NCBI GenBank assembly: GCA_027886785.1
Contig: JAPCJV010000145.1
Location: forward strand, 1-5,720
Source of the DNA: Nitrososphaerota archaeon
Lineage (GTDB): Archaea; Thermoproteota; Nitrososphaeria; Nitrososphaerales; CADDZS01
Reading direction: 5' to 3'
Length of the DNA stretch: 5,720 bases
Of this stretch, positions 1 through 5,720 are shown piece after piece; the first letter of the stretch is position 1, and every line of letters begins with the position of its first letter. The notes below the pieces were generated by a model. The model saw only the letters and a program-made list of their open reading frames with translations. It was not told the DNA's origin and searched no databases. The position numbers and the translations under genes are program-made.

Positions 1-122
1 CATCTTTTACTTTCTATCCATTCAGCTCCAGCTCTGAACCCATTACTACCGGCCAGACCTTCAATTACGTAATAAACTTCGGTAATGGACAATCAATTTC
101 AGGATCTCTCATTACGCAATGA
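1..122 (+). CDS. C-terminal end of a beta-rich, probably surface-exposed protein (partial, cut by the left edge)
   Basis: Reading from base 3, the frame is open for 39 codons and ends at TGA 120-122. The other two plus frames close at 35-37 and 70-72. The peptide is rich in Ser, Thr, Asn, aromatic and beta-branched residues and ends in TFNYVINFGNGQ followed by a short strand and ITQ. Alternating hydrophobic residues around a G-N-G-Q turn resemble the last two strands of the beta-sandwich in many archaeal pilin-like and surface proteins, where a 'tvtFanGq...tvtaq' ending is common. That resemblance is from memory, not a search. No start, signal or domain can be seen, so the function is open. 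The family guess is weak; that the frame codes is moderately likely, since most codons end in C or T and the composition is protein-like. Confidence 0.5.
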   Translation, partial: SFTFYPFSSSSEPITTGQTFNYVINFGNGQSISGSLITQ

Positions 123-449
123 GAAGACCAGAGCTCCGGCAGTCGAAGTTTATAGAAGCCTTGAGCCCGAGCGAGGGCTTCGTTAACTCGCGCCGTAGCT
201 CCCTGTGATTGTGCAATGTTCGATTTTTCAAAGGGTCTTTGCACCTGTGGGCTCCATTTAGCGGGATCTAGAGAATTTTATTCAAACGGCTCGACGGAAT
301 AGGCGAATTCTTGGGGACAAATGGCACGGGCTAGAGCATTAGCATTGTGGAATAGCCGCGATCGCGAAAAATGATAGATAGGCTTGCAGAAGATCAGAAT
401 AATGTAAGGCTACTCGCCAACGATCTGTTGATGGGGCTTTTGTTGATTA
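123..449. other. intergenic gap between convergent gene ends, no gene found
   Basis: These 327 bases separate the end of the left plus-strand gene from the end of the minus-strand propeller gene, so both genes converge on it. I see no coding frame that looks like protein, no tRNA-like T arm and no recognisable small RNA. It contains a nested inverted repeat (144-182), a short run of five T at 224-228, a TTTATAG box at 149-155 that could be a chance TATA, and a perfect 10-bp palindrome CGCGATCGCG at 357-366. Neither gene end is followed by a strong T-tract on its own strand, so termination points are not evident. Confidence 0.6.
144..182. repeat. nested inverted repeat (possible hairpin) downstream of the left gene
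   Basis: CGAAG at 144-148 pairs with CTTCG at 178-182, and GAAGCC at 155-160 pairs with GGCTTC at 176-181. Inside, AGCCC at 164-168 pairs with GGGCT at 175-179 around the loop GAGCGA. These stems compete for the same right arm, so only one can form at a time. It begins 22 bases after the stop of the left gene. Archaeal termination relies mainly on T-rich tracts, and none follows directly, so a terminator role is possible but not shown. It may be a structured 3' end or chance. Confidence 0.35.
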
Positions 450-1460
450 TTATTTCCTTTCGGCAAAAACACCAACGCCAGATCCCGGAAAGTGAACGAA
501 GATGTGATTGTTCGAACTATCGACAGCAACGGAACAGGCATCGGGTGCTATCGGAATATTAGTAAGCCATTTACCCTGCTTCGCATCAACGACTCCAAAG
601 ATCGGCTGCGGAGTTCCTGCTTTAGTTCCGTCAGAGGTCATGTAACCCCCCGCAACATAGATGCGTTGGTCTCCTGGATTGTACCACACTTCATCAGTAC
701 CGCCGATCTGGGGGATAGTTTCAACAAGCTGCCCGTCCCTCGAATCTATTATGACAGACTTGGAAGTGCCGCCAAACCAAATGGGCCTAATACTGCTTCC
801 CACAAAGAGATTGAATTCGGAGCAATGTGCCAAGGCATCTGGCATGGTATCGTAGGCAGGAAGTACTCTAATCACTTCCATGGATACCGGGTCTATGACA
901 TCGATCTGTCCTCCGGGATTCCTCACCGTCCTCGGAATAGCCAAATAGAATTTGTCGTCGCGGGCATTCCAAAGAGGATGCTCGGGATCCTTTGCATCAG
1001 GATAAACAATCTTGCCCAAGATTGTTAGATCTTTTGCAGACACAAATGTTACGAATGGTGGACTGTCCTTGTTGTTGCAACTTAGTATGATTTGATGCTT
1101 CGGATCAAAACCCACCATGTCAATGAGCTTTGACCCGCCCGTTGCAATCGACGCTTCGATTGAATTAGTTTGCATATTCAAAATCTTCAAGGTACTATCG
1201 CCATCTCCGATCCATAGGCGAAGGTTAGAGTCCTGTACGATACCATTGGGGCCCGACGTTAAATCATCACCCGTCTCGCCCACGCATCCTTGTACAGTTC
1301 CGAGAAATTCACAGTTTTTGGTATCGATAACGGAAATGCCCTTGTTTGAGCGATCGGTTAGATAATATCGGTGTAAGTTAGAATCGATCCAAGCCCAGTC
1401 AGAGCTGTAAGAAAGTTCGGGCATTTGAATTGTCGTTATCAAATCGTAAGCCGTACTCAT
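450..1460 (-). CDS. YVTN/YncE-type seven-bladed beta-propeller protein, no signal peptide
   Basis: A 336-residue protein made almost entirely of propeller blades. Seven repeats can be picked out at about residues 31-56, 81-105, 123-151, 170-200, 217-250, 266-303 and 319-332. Each has the strand-turn-strand form of this class, for example YYLTDRSNKGISVIDT and LWIGDGDSTLKILN; the N-terminal strand probably closes the last blade. WIGDGDST (83-90), GGTDEVWYNPGD (253-264) and FVHFPGSGVGVF (321-332) look like family signatures. Such propellers bind partners or small ligands; no enzymatic residues can be assigned. ATG 1460 is preferred over the in-frame ATG 1484 because the TATA-like box overlaps 1484 and sits at leaderless spacing from 1460. 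Neither start gives a signal peptide or membrane segment, so the protein should be cytosolic, unlike many secreted relatives. It lies 194 bases beyond the binding-protein gene with its own promoter. Fold assignment is firm; function unknown. Confidence 0.85.
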   Translation of the reverse strand: MSTAYDLITTIQMPELSYSSDWAWIDSNLHRYYLTDRSNKGISVIDTKNCEFLGTVQGCVGETGDDLTSGPNGIVQDSNLRLWIGDGDSTLKILNMQTNSIEASIATGGSKLIDMVGFDPKHQIILSCNNKDSPPFVTFVSAKDLTILGKIVYPDAKDPEHPLWNARDDKFYLAIPRTVRNPGGQIDVIDPVSMEVIRVLPAYDTMPDALAHCSEFNLFVGSSIRPIWFGGTSKSVIIDSRDGQLVETIPQIGGTDEVWYNPGDQRIYVAGGYMTSDGTKAGTPQPIFGVVDAKQGKWLTNIPIAPDACSVAVDSSNNHIFVHFPGSGVGVFAERK

Positions 1461-1483
1461 GAAATGCAGAGCAGCCCTGAGCA

Positions 1484-1500
1484 CATTTTATCATTTTTCG
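1484..1500 (-). promoter_or_regulatory. BRE plus TATA-like promoter of the propeller gene
   Basis: Read on the minus strand, CGAAAAA (1494-1500) is followed directly by TGATAAAATG (1484-1493). This matches the purine/A-rich TFB-recognition element followed by a TATA box of archaea. The box is centred about 28 bases upstream of ATG 1460, predicting transcription that starts at or one to two bases before the codon. No Shine-Dalgarno sequence lies between, which agrees with a leaderless mRNA. Confidence 0.6.
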
Positions 1501-1654
1501 TGATTTCACCTTAACGTCTACATGGTACGAACTCTCGATAAAACCGAAAATCATTTCCTCAGCTCACGGAAACACGATTTCAACCTCAGACAAGATGAGT
1601 GGCGCGAGGCAGTAAGTTGTGATTTCGGTCAGTGATAGCTCGAAGACCTATATG

Positions 1655-3940
1655 CTAAGATAGCGTTGCGAAGTACTGTAAGGTCCCATAAATTGCGGGA
1701 TCATAATTGAACCCGTGAACGTTGGAGGTCATCGGCTGTGAAAATTCCGGGTAAACAGTCCACAAATACATGACCGCGTTATTTGCGATTTGGTTCATCT
1801 GACCACTCACAGCCACCACTCCTGAAACGTTGCCAGTCGAGCTCGCCGCGACTCCCTGGCTGTACAAATTTGCCATCGCGGCCAGGTTCCACCCTGTGGA
1901 CAGTGGAAACGCATTGAACGGATTGTAGAGCGGTAGGAGGAAATCCAGAGCCCACGGGTAGTCTGCCACCGCATTAGATGCCCACATGAATAGATTCCCC
2001 GAAAAGCCTTCCGTAAGCAGCACTGAGGAGGGAATGGGAGTCACCACAACGGAAAGTCCCATGTTGTATGTCGAGCTGACATTGTTGATAGACGCTGCAA
2101 TCTGAGTCATGATGTCTCCGTCAACAGAGTCTCCGCTCGGATAGCTGAGCGTTATAGTTTGAGAGACAGGATTTAGGCAGTGTCCATTTGTCGCCAATAA
2201 AGGACAGCCAAATGTGTTGTTGAAGATCCCAGAAGGCGCAGAGGTTCCATTGTAGAAATCAAAATGAGCAAGCGGGTGTTCCATTGCTGAGAGAAGCAAA
2301 CTCTGAACCGCCGACAGATTGAAGCTGTATCGTGGTACGATGGAAGCATTGTAGGTACCAATGGGAGGAAATCCGGGAGGCATTCCGTTGGGCGCCACCC
2401 TGCCCATGTTGTTGTTAACGTCTCTATTTATCGCACTCATGTTAAGAGTGTCAGCAAGAGCTAGCCTAAGTCGGATATCCGCAAACGGTTGAAAGGTGTA
2501 ATAAGTGCCAGTATTAGGGTTGGTAACATTCGTCGCGTAGACTTCGAGATTTGTCTGGAAGCTCGTAAAAGGTCCGTAGACATCGATGCCTGGGATTATC
2601 GACGAAAATGTCCCAGAGTTTAGCCAGATATTTCTGTCTGCAATGTCATAGAGGTGGTCGTTGGGGAGGTCGATCGCCATCGCTGCCCCCGATTGCGATG
2701 CAGCCCGGAGATCTAGCTCTCTCGTGGTCAAGCTCGGGACATAATTGATGTTTATTGTCTTTATTTTAGGGATGATTTTCGCTGATGCCCCGGAAACGAA
2801 TTGATAGGGCCCGCCCCAATATCCAGGATTCGCAACAAGGACTATGTTATTGGTGCTCTGCCCGATGCTTTGGATACTATAGGGACCGGTTCCTGCCATT
2901 GATCCGGAATTGCTTCCGTCAAGATAAGTTGTCCCGCATCCATTGGGAGTTGCCGCAGCGTTGCAGGTCGTGATCTCATCTGCAAAGTACTGAAGGATAC
3001 GGCTCGTAAGGTTCCCGTTGAGCGTCGGATAAGGTAGAGAATATTGACTACCTGAAGAGTTCCACATTGTAAGATCGTGCTGCATCACGTAATTGGGCGC
3101 GACGATATCAGCCCAGGTGTTTGCGATAAGGTAACCAAAAGCAGCATTCGGATTTTGGATGTGCAGCGTGAAAGTCAGTGGACCAGTTACTTGTACGAAG
3201 TTCTGCGCGAGCACTTCCCTTTCCCAAGTATTCGTGTAGTTGTGCGGACCGCTCAAAAACCAGCTGAGACTCGAGTTCAACATCTGTTGTACGATCCAAG
3301 CAGGACCGGTCCCCTGACTTGCAGGTGCTGCACCATCGATTACCAGCAGTCTCGTAAGAGAAAAGTAAACTGCCGTAGAATTTAGCGGTTCACCGTCGGC
3401 AAAAGTGATTCCACTCCGCAATGTGAAATTAGCTGAGGTACCGTTTGCCGATAGAGAATAACTGGAGGCAAGCCAAGGGATCACTTGAGCCCCGTTCGAT
3501 TGGTTGTACCATAAGAGCCCCTCGTAAACGTTTTGCATGATATTCGAGTCGAACACAGAGTAAGCAACCTGCGGATCCAGCTGACGTGGAGTGTTGATTG
3601 TTTCCCATGTGAAGGAGTTAGGCGGATTGGTGGTAGAAGAAGAGGTAGTATTGCTTGACGAAGCCGATCTCGATGTGTTACTAAGTAAAGAACTCGTGAT
3701 AATTGACGACGAAACGGTTCGGGCAGAGGAAGTAACAGAGGATGTCGCAAAAGAGGATGCTGTTGAAGATTCGACGCTAGACGCATTACTTGTTGTCGTA
3801 GAGTTTGACGAATTGACAGTAGAAGGAGAAGCGTGTCCTTGATTCAAAGCGAAAAATCCAGCTGCGAATAAAACCACGATAAGAACGATGACAATCGAAA
3901 CGGTTCCGGCTCTGCTTAGTGCAGAACCCGCTTTGTTCAC
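1655..3940 (-). CDS. ABC transporter substrate-binding protein, family 5 (peptide/nickel/oligosaccharide type)
   Basis: A 761-residue extracytoplasmic solute receptor that would deliver a peptide or related solute to an ABC importer. Residues 1-13 are short and basic, 14-32 form one hydrophobic segment, 38-111 form a linker of about 60% Ser/Thr, and the binding domain runs from about 112 to the end. Family 5 landmarks are visible: LDP (121-123), VYEGLLWY (138-145), IPWLASSY (154-161), FTLRSGITFADGEP (172-185), GTGPY (350-354), NPGYWGG (371-377) and the DIRLRLALADTLN stretch (488-500). The start is GTG 3940; a TATA box sits about 26 bases upstream and the N-terminus fits a signal. About 21 N-x-S/T sequons suggest heavy glycosylation. 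The only four cysteines are C326/C335 and C579/C588, two C-x8-C pairs. There is no C-terminal anchor. The N-terminus recalls the pilin-like signals of Sulfolobus sugar-binding proteins such as GlcS. No permease or ATPase gene lies in the window, so the substrate and partner transporter are unknown. Confidence 0.93.
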   Translation of the reverse strand: MNKAGSALSRAGTVSIVIVLIVVLFAAGFFALNQGHASPSTVNSSNSTTTSNASSVESSTASSFATSSVTSSARTVSSSIITSSLLSNTSRSASSSNTTSSSTTNPPNSFTWETINTPRQLDPQVAYSVFDSNIMQNVYEGLLWYNQSNGAQVIPWLASSYSLSANGTSANFTLRSGITFADGEPLNSTAVYFSLTRLLVIDGAAPASQGTGPAWIVQQMLNSSLSWFLSGPHNYTNTWEREVLAQNFVQVTGPLTFTLHIQNPNAAFGYLIANTWADIVAPNYVMQHDLTMWNSSGSQYSLPYPTLNGNLTSRILQYFADEITTCNAAATPNGCGTTYLDGSNSGSMAGTGPYSIQSIGQSTNNIVLVANPGYWGGPYQFVSGASAKIIPKIKTININYVPSLTTRELDLRAASQSGAAMAIDLPNDHLYDIADRNIWLNSGTFSSIIPGIDVYGPFTSFQTNLEVYATNVTNPNTGTYYTFQPFADIRLRLALADTLNMSAINRDVNNNMGRVAPNGMPPGFPPIGTYNASIVPRYSFNLSAVQSLLLSAMEHPLAHFDFYNGTSAPSGIFNNTFGCPLLATNGHCLNPVSQTITLSYPSGDSVDGDIMTQIAASINNVSSTYNMGLSVVVTPIPSSVLLTEGFSGNLFMWASNAVADYPWALDFLLPLYNPFNAFPLSTGWNLAAMANLYSQGVAASSTGNVSGVVAVSGQMNQIANNAVMYLWTVYPEFSQPMTSNVHGFNYDPAIYGTLQYFATLS

Positions 3941-3961
3941 GGTGAAGGGTGTCGATTTTTG

Positions 3962-3971
3962 TCATAAATAC
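3962..3971 (-). promoter_or_regulatory. TATA box of the substrate-binding protein gene
   Basis: On the minus strand the sequence is GTATTTATGA, centred 26-27 bases upstream of GTG 3940. That is the standard archaeal TATA distance to the transcription start, so the mRNA would begin at or next to the GTG. The 20-odd bases between contain no ribosome-binding sequence. An ATG inside the box (3963-3965) is out of frame with the gene and would lie upstream of the transcript. Confidence 0.6.
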
Positions 3972-4009
3972 ATTATGTCCTTTCTGAATCCACTCATTAT
4001 AGATTTGTT

Positions 4010-5032
4010 TTAGGAAGACCACCAATAATTTTGCAATCGATCTGGCCAAGAGTTTTCGAGATCAATACATCGCGCTTCAGCTGTTTCTGCTTCAGAAGCG
4101 TCAACATCAGTGTAATTTTTCAGAGCTACTCCGCGCAGATCATTCACGCTCTCAATGTTGTTATTAGTAAGATAACTCTTCAGGCCATCAAGGCATTCCT
4201 TGATTGCTCCAAGCCCTTTCAAGTAAATCGCGCTGACTATCGAAATGCCACTGGCTCCGAGGGCGATGCGCTCCACTGCATGCTGCCAAGTCATAACTCC
4301 GCCTCCACTTATGACCGGCAGCTGGATCACCTTCGCGCAGATCAGGGTAAAGTTCAACCCGACCGGATTCATAGCCGGTCCACTGTAAGCTCCACGCAAT
4401 CCCTGTTTTTTCACTCCTGGATAAGTCAATTTGAATCCATGAATATCCGGCGCCGCAATGCCCGGAAGCGCATTCGGACCACTAATCATGGCCGCACCAG
4501 AGTTTTTACCTGCCTTTGCAACTGTGACGTAGTCAAATTCATCCACTCCAAGTTTCATTCCGATCGGAAGCCCGACTTGACTCTTCAATTCCGCGATCGT
4601 TCTCGACGCTAGATCGGGATTCATCAGCCCCCCCGGAGCGATGTCTAATTCAATAATATCCGCCCCCGCTTCCTTCAGAGTTAGGGCGATCTTCAACCAG
4701 GAGTCAAGGTCCGACGATTTCCCGGCTATGTTTGCAATGACAGGTACTTTTTTTGGAAGATCCGTCTTGATTTTTCTAACAAGCTTTGCGCCCCGGTCCA
4801 AACTCACGCGGAGATCCCCAATCACGTTCACCCCCTCTTTTGTCAAAACGGCTTTAGCTTGATACACGTGGTGGTCTGGAATGATGTGCGAAATTAGTTT
4901 CGTCGTTATTCCTCCGACACCGGCTTTCACCAGCACTCGGATCTTATCAATGTCATTTGTAAGCGACGAAGCTCCAATAATCAATGGATTATCGAAATCC
5001 ATCCCTGCAATTTGGATAGATAGATCAGGCAT
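4010..5032 (-). CDS. dihydroorotate-dehydrogenase-like FMN oxidoreductase (PyrD/PreA family), catalytic Cys/Ser loop altered
   Basis: A 340-residue TIM-barrel flavoprotein, predicted cytosolic. Family landmarks appear in order: IAGMDFDNPLIIGASSLT (8-25), the flavin-site TK (44-45), KVPVIANIAG (95-104), IGMKLG (157-162, with the usual barrel Lys160), GAYSGPAMNPVGL (214-226), the phosphate-binding ISGGGVMTW (241-249) with LGAS (258-261), and NDLRGVAL (297-304) near the end. In class 1 and 2 enzymes the catalytic base lies in LN-x-S-[CS]-PN; here that strand end reads ELDIAPGG (128-135), so the Asn is Asp and the Cys or Ser is absent. The FMN fold seems intact but the classic dihydroorotate reaction is doubtful. 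ATG 5032 is chosen over the in-frame ATG 5149 because family homology begins at once and the extra 39 residues look unlike the family. No pyrK or other pyrimidine gene is adjacent. The last 35 or so residues form a non-family tail. Fold is sure; substrate is not. Confidence 0.88.
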   Translation of the reverse strand: MPDLSIQIAGMDFDNPLIIGASSLTNDIDKIRVLVKAGVGGITTKLISHIIPDHHVYQAKAVLTKEGVNVIGDLRVSLDRGAKLVRKIKTDLPKKVPVIANIAGKSSDLDSWLKIALTLKEAGADIIELDIAPGGLMNPDLASRTIAELKSQVGLPIGMKLGVDEFDYVTVAKAGKNSGAAMISGPNALPGIAAPDIHGFKLTYPGVKKQGLRGAYSGPAMNPVGLNFTLICAKVIQLPVISGGGVMTWQHAVERIALGASGISIVSAIYLKGLGAIKECLDGLKSYLTNNNIESVNDLRGVALKNYTDVDASEAETAEARCIDLENSWPDRLQNYWWSS

Positions 5033-5054
5033 GATAGCGAAGACGAATTTCGTT

Positions 5055-5072
5055 GTTAGTAGAACTTTTCGC
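5055..5072 (-). promoter_or_regulatory. weak BRE/TATA-like promoter of the oxidoreductase gene
   Basis: On the minus strand GCGAAAAG (5065-5072) is followed by TTCTACTAAC (5055-5064), centred about 27 bases upstream of ATG 5032. The A-rich element resembles the CGAAAAA found before the propeller gene. The TATA part is poor, so confidence is modest. A competing box, AGCATAAAGC around 5174-5183, could instead drive a transcript with a longer leader or the longer start at 5149. Confidence 0.35.
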
Positions 5073-5240
5073 GTTGGAACCTTTTGGGAAGTTCTCCCCC
5101 CATCCTTCCGACTCGGCCCCTTGCAGATCTCGGCAAAATGCCCGACCACCTCGCGGACAGGATTATGATCTCAGGGCTTTATGCTAAAATGTCTAAAGTT
5201 AAAGAGACCAGACCAAGAGCCTGCTTCACCAGACGACGAC

Positions 5241-5249
5241 CTATAATAG
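5241..5249 (+). promoter_or_regulatory. TATA box of the winged-helix gene
   Basis: CTATAATAG lies with its centre about 24-25 bases before the GTG at 5269. This is near the archaeal TATA-to-start distance and predicts a leaderless or nearly leaderless transcript. It supports GTG 5269 as the start, since no ribosome-binding site is visible there. It lies in the divergent region shared with the minus-strand oxidoreductase gene. Confidence 0.55.
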
Positions 5250-5268
5250 TCAGCACTTTTTCTGTCGG

Positions 5269-5720
5269 GTGTCTCGAAGCCATACTTTGGAAAATGTAGA
5301 AGCTCAAAGCGAAAATGCGAGAAAAAGAATTCGACCAGCCGCAACTCTCGAAAAGGCCTCGAAGAGAAATAAGAAAAAATACGTTCCAGCAAAGACGAGA
5401 GCCCCGGCAAGTACCAGCCCCGAACTGGCAATACTATCCATCCTATCCAGGTCCCCAACCTCCGGTATTCGTACACACGTGGTCTTGCAGGAAATCAAAA
5501 CAAAGTGGTTCCCCGAACTAACTGGAACCGACAAAAGCGCGATTTATCCAGCCTCCAGAAAGAAGATCGTCGACTCTGATCAAGTTCGCGAAAAAACACC
5601 TCATCATGAAAGGGCAGGTTTTCCCTCCCAGTTCTGAGAATCCAGTTGGAATCTGGCGCGCCACTTCCCTCGGAATAGAACGGGCACTAAAGGCAAGCGA
5701 GGCCTGGGTACCCAAGTACG
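5269..5720 (+). CDS. basic, winged-helix-like protein (Mrr N-terminal-like), frame broken near 5575 and cut by the right edge
   Basis: GTG 5269 opens a frame that codes until about 5574 and then stops at TGA 5635-5637 after a tail that looks random. From 5576 the next frame (+1) is open to the window end and continues the protein convincingly. Joined, it reads a basic N-terminus rich in Lys and Arg (about 18-45), a helix start PELAILSILSRSP (51-63), then THVVLQEIKTKWFPELT, a YPASRKKIVD helix ending at residue 102, and in the shifted frame LIKFAKKHLI and the wing-like GIWRATSLGIERAL. The order helix, helix, recognition helix, then a GxWR-T-xG wing resembles the Mrr_N type of winged-helix DNA-binding domain, often found before restriction-type nuclease domains; this is from memory and the rest of the protein lies outside the window. 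Either the gene is a recent pseudogene, the sequence has an indel error, or +1 frameshifting occurs. The function is otherwise unknown. Confidence 0.6.
5569..5584 (+). other. apparent +1 frame change inside the winged-helix gene
   Basis: Codons GTC GAC (5569-5574) end the first frame's sensible protein, and CTG ATC AAG (5576-5584) begin the second frame's. Skipping the T at 5575, or restoring two missing bases, joins KKIVD to LIKFAKKH. There is no long homopolymer at the point, so a typical homopolymer sequencing error is not obvious. The exact shift point could lie a few codons to either side. Confidence 0.5.

Noticed and set aside
213..233. TTCGATT resembling a tRNA T-loop
   Set aside because: The five bases on either side do not pair, and no acceptor, D or anticodon arms can be built around it.
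357..366. 10-bp palindrome CGCGATCGCG
   Set aside because: Single occurrence with no partner site or neighbouring regulator; could be chance.
492..1028. Long plus-strand frame opposite the propeller gene
   Set aside because: The minus strand encodes a clear propeller with conserved blades; the plus frame has no repeats, motifs or promoter.
365..1500. 12-bp identical sequence CGAAAAATGATA in inverted orientation at 365-376 and 1489-1500, flanking the propeller gene
   Set aside because: A 12-base match is expected by chance about once or twice in a window this size. One copy is explained as the promoter, and there is no transposase or target duplication.
1537..1553. T-rich stretch on the minus strand after the binding-protein gene, possible terminator
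   Set aside because: It lies about 100 bases beyond the stop and its T runs are only four long, too weak to call.
3591..3842. Plus-strand open frame opposite the start of the binding protein, acidic and valine-rich
   Set aside because: It is the complement of the Ser/Thr codons of the linker; its composition follows from that and it has no promoter or family features.
3786..4049. Minus-strand frame covering the gap between the oxidoreductase and the binding protein
   Set aside because: It overlaps the end of one gene and the start of the next in a different frame and shows no recognisable protein features.
5033..5149. Longer start for the oxidoreductase at ATG 5149
   Set aside because: The extra 39 residues look unlike the family, whose homology begins right after ATG 5032. 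A weak promoter fits 5032, although a box near 5174-5183 leaves some doubt.
5304..5534. Minus-strand frame with a hydrophobic stretch resembling a membrane protein
   Set aside because: It is opposite the Lys/Arg-rich start of the winged-helix gene, and the complement of A-rich codons gives Phe/Leu. The plus frame has a TATA box and sensible continuation.

Overview
The window looks archaeal. No gene start has a Shine-Dalgarno sequence. Three of the four visible starts have an A/T-rich TATA-like box centred about 24-29 bases upstream of the start codon, the spacing expected for leaderless archaeal transcripts; the fourth has a weaker candidate at the same spacing. The large secreted protein has the layout of archaeal binding proteins: short basic N-terminus, one hydrophobic segment, a long Ser/Thr linker, then the binding domain, with about twenty N-glycosylation sequons. 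Base composition is moderate and two starts are GTG. I cannot place the organism more finely; a thaumarchaeal or Thermoplasmata-like lineage is only a guess.

Layout. Bases 1-122 hold the last 39 codons of a plus-strand gene cut by the window edge, probably a beta-rich surface or pilin-like protein. Bases 123-449 hold no gene I can support; there is a nested inverted repeat and little else. Three minus-strand genes follow, read right to left: a dihydroorotate-dehydrogenase-like FMN oxidoreductase (4010-5032), a peptide/solute-type ABC substrate-binding protein (1655-3940) and a signal-less seven-bladed beta-propeller of the YVTN/YncE type (450-1460). The gaps are 69 and 194 bases and each gene has its own candidate promoter, so they look like separate transcription units rather than an operon. 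Divergent from them, a plus-strand gene begins with GTG at 5269 behind a TATAATA box. It encodes a basic N-terminus and a winged-helix-like region, changes reading frame near 5575, and runs off the right edge.

How they work together. Nothing ties the genes into one pathway. The binding protein has no permease or ATPase genes beside it here, the oxidoreductase has no pyrimidine genes beside it, and the propeller appears cytosolic. I do not see a mobile element, CRISPR array, tRNA or rRNA. The points most worth following are the oxidoreductase whose catalytic-base motif is missing, the frame break in the winged-helix gene, and the pilin-like signal plus paired cysteines of the binding protein.
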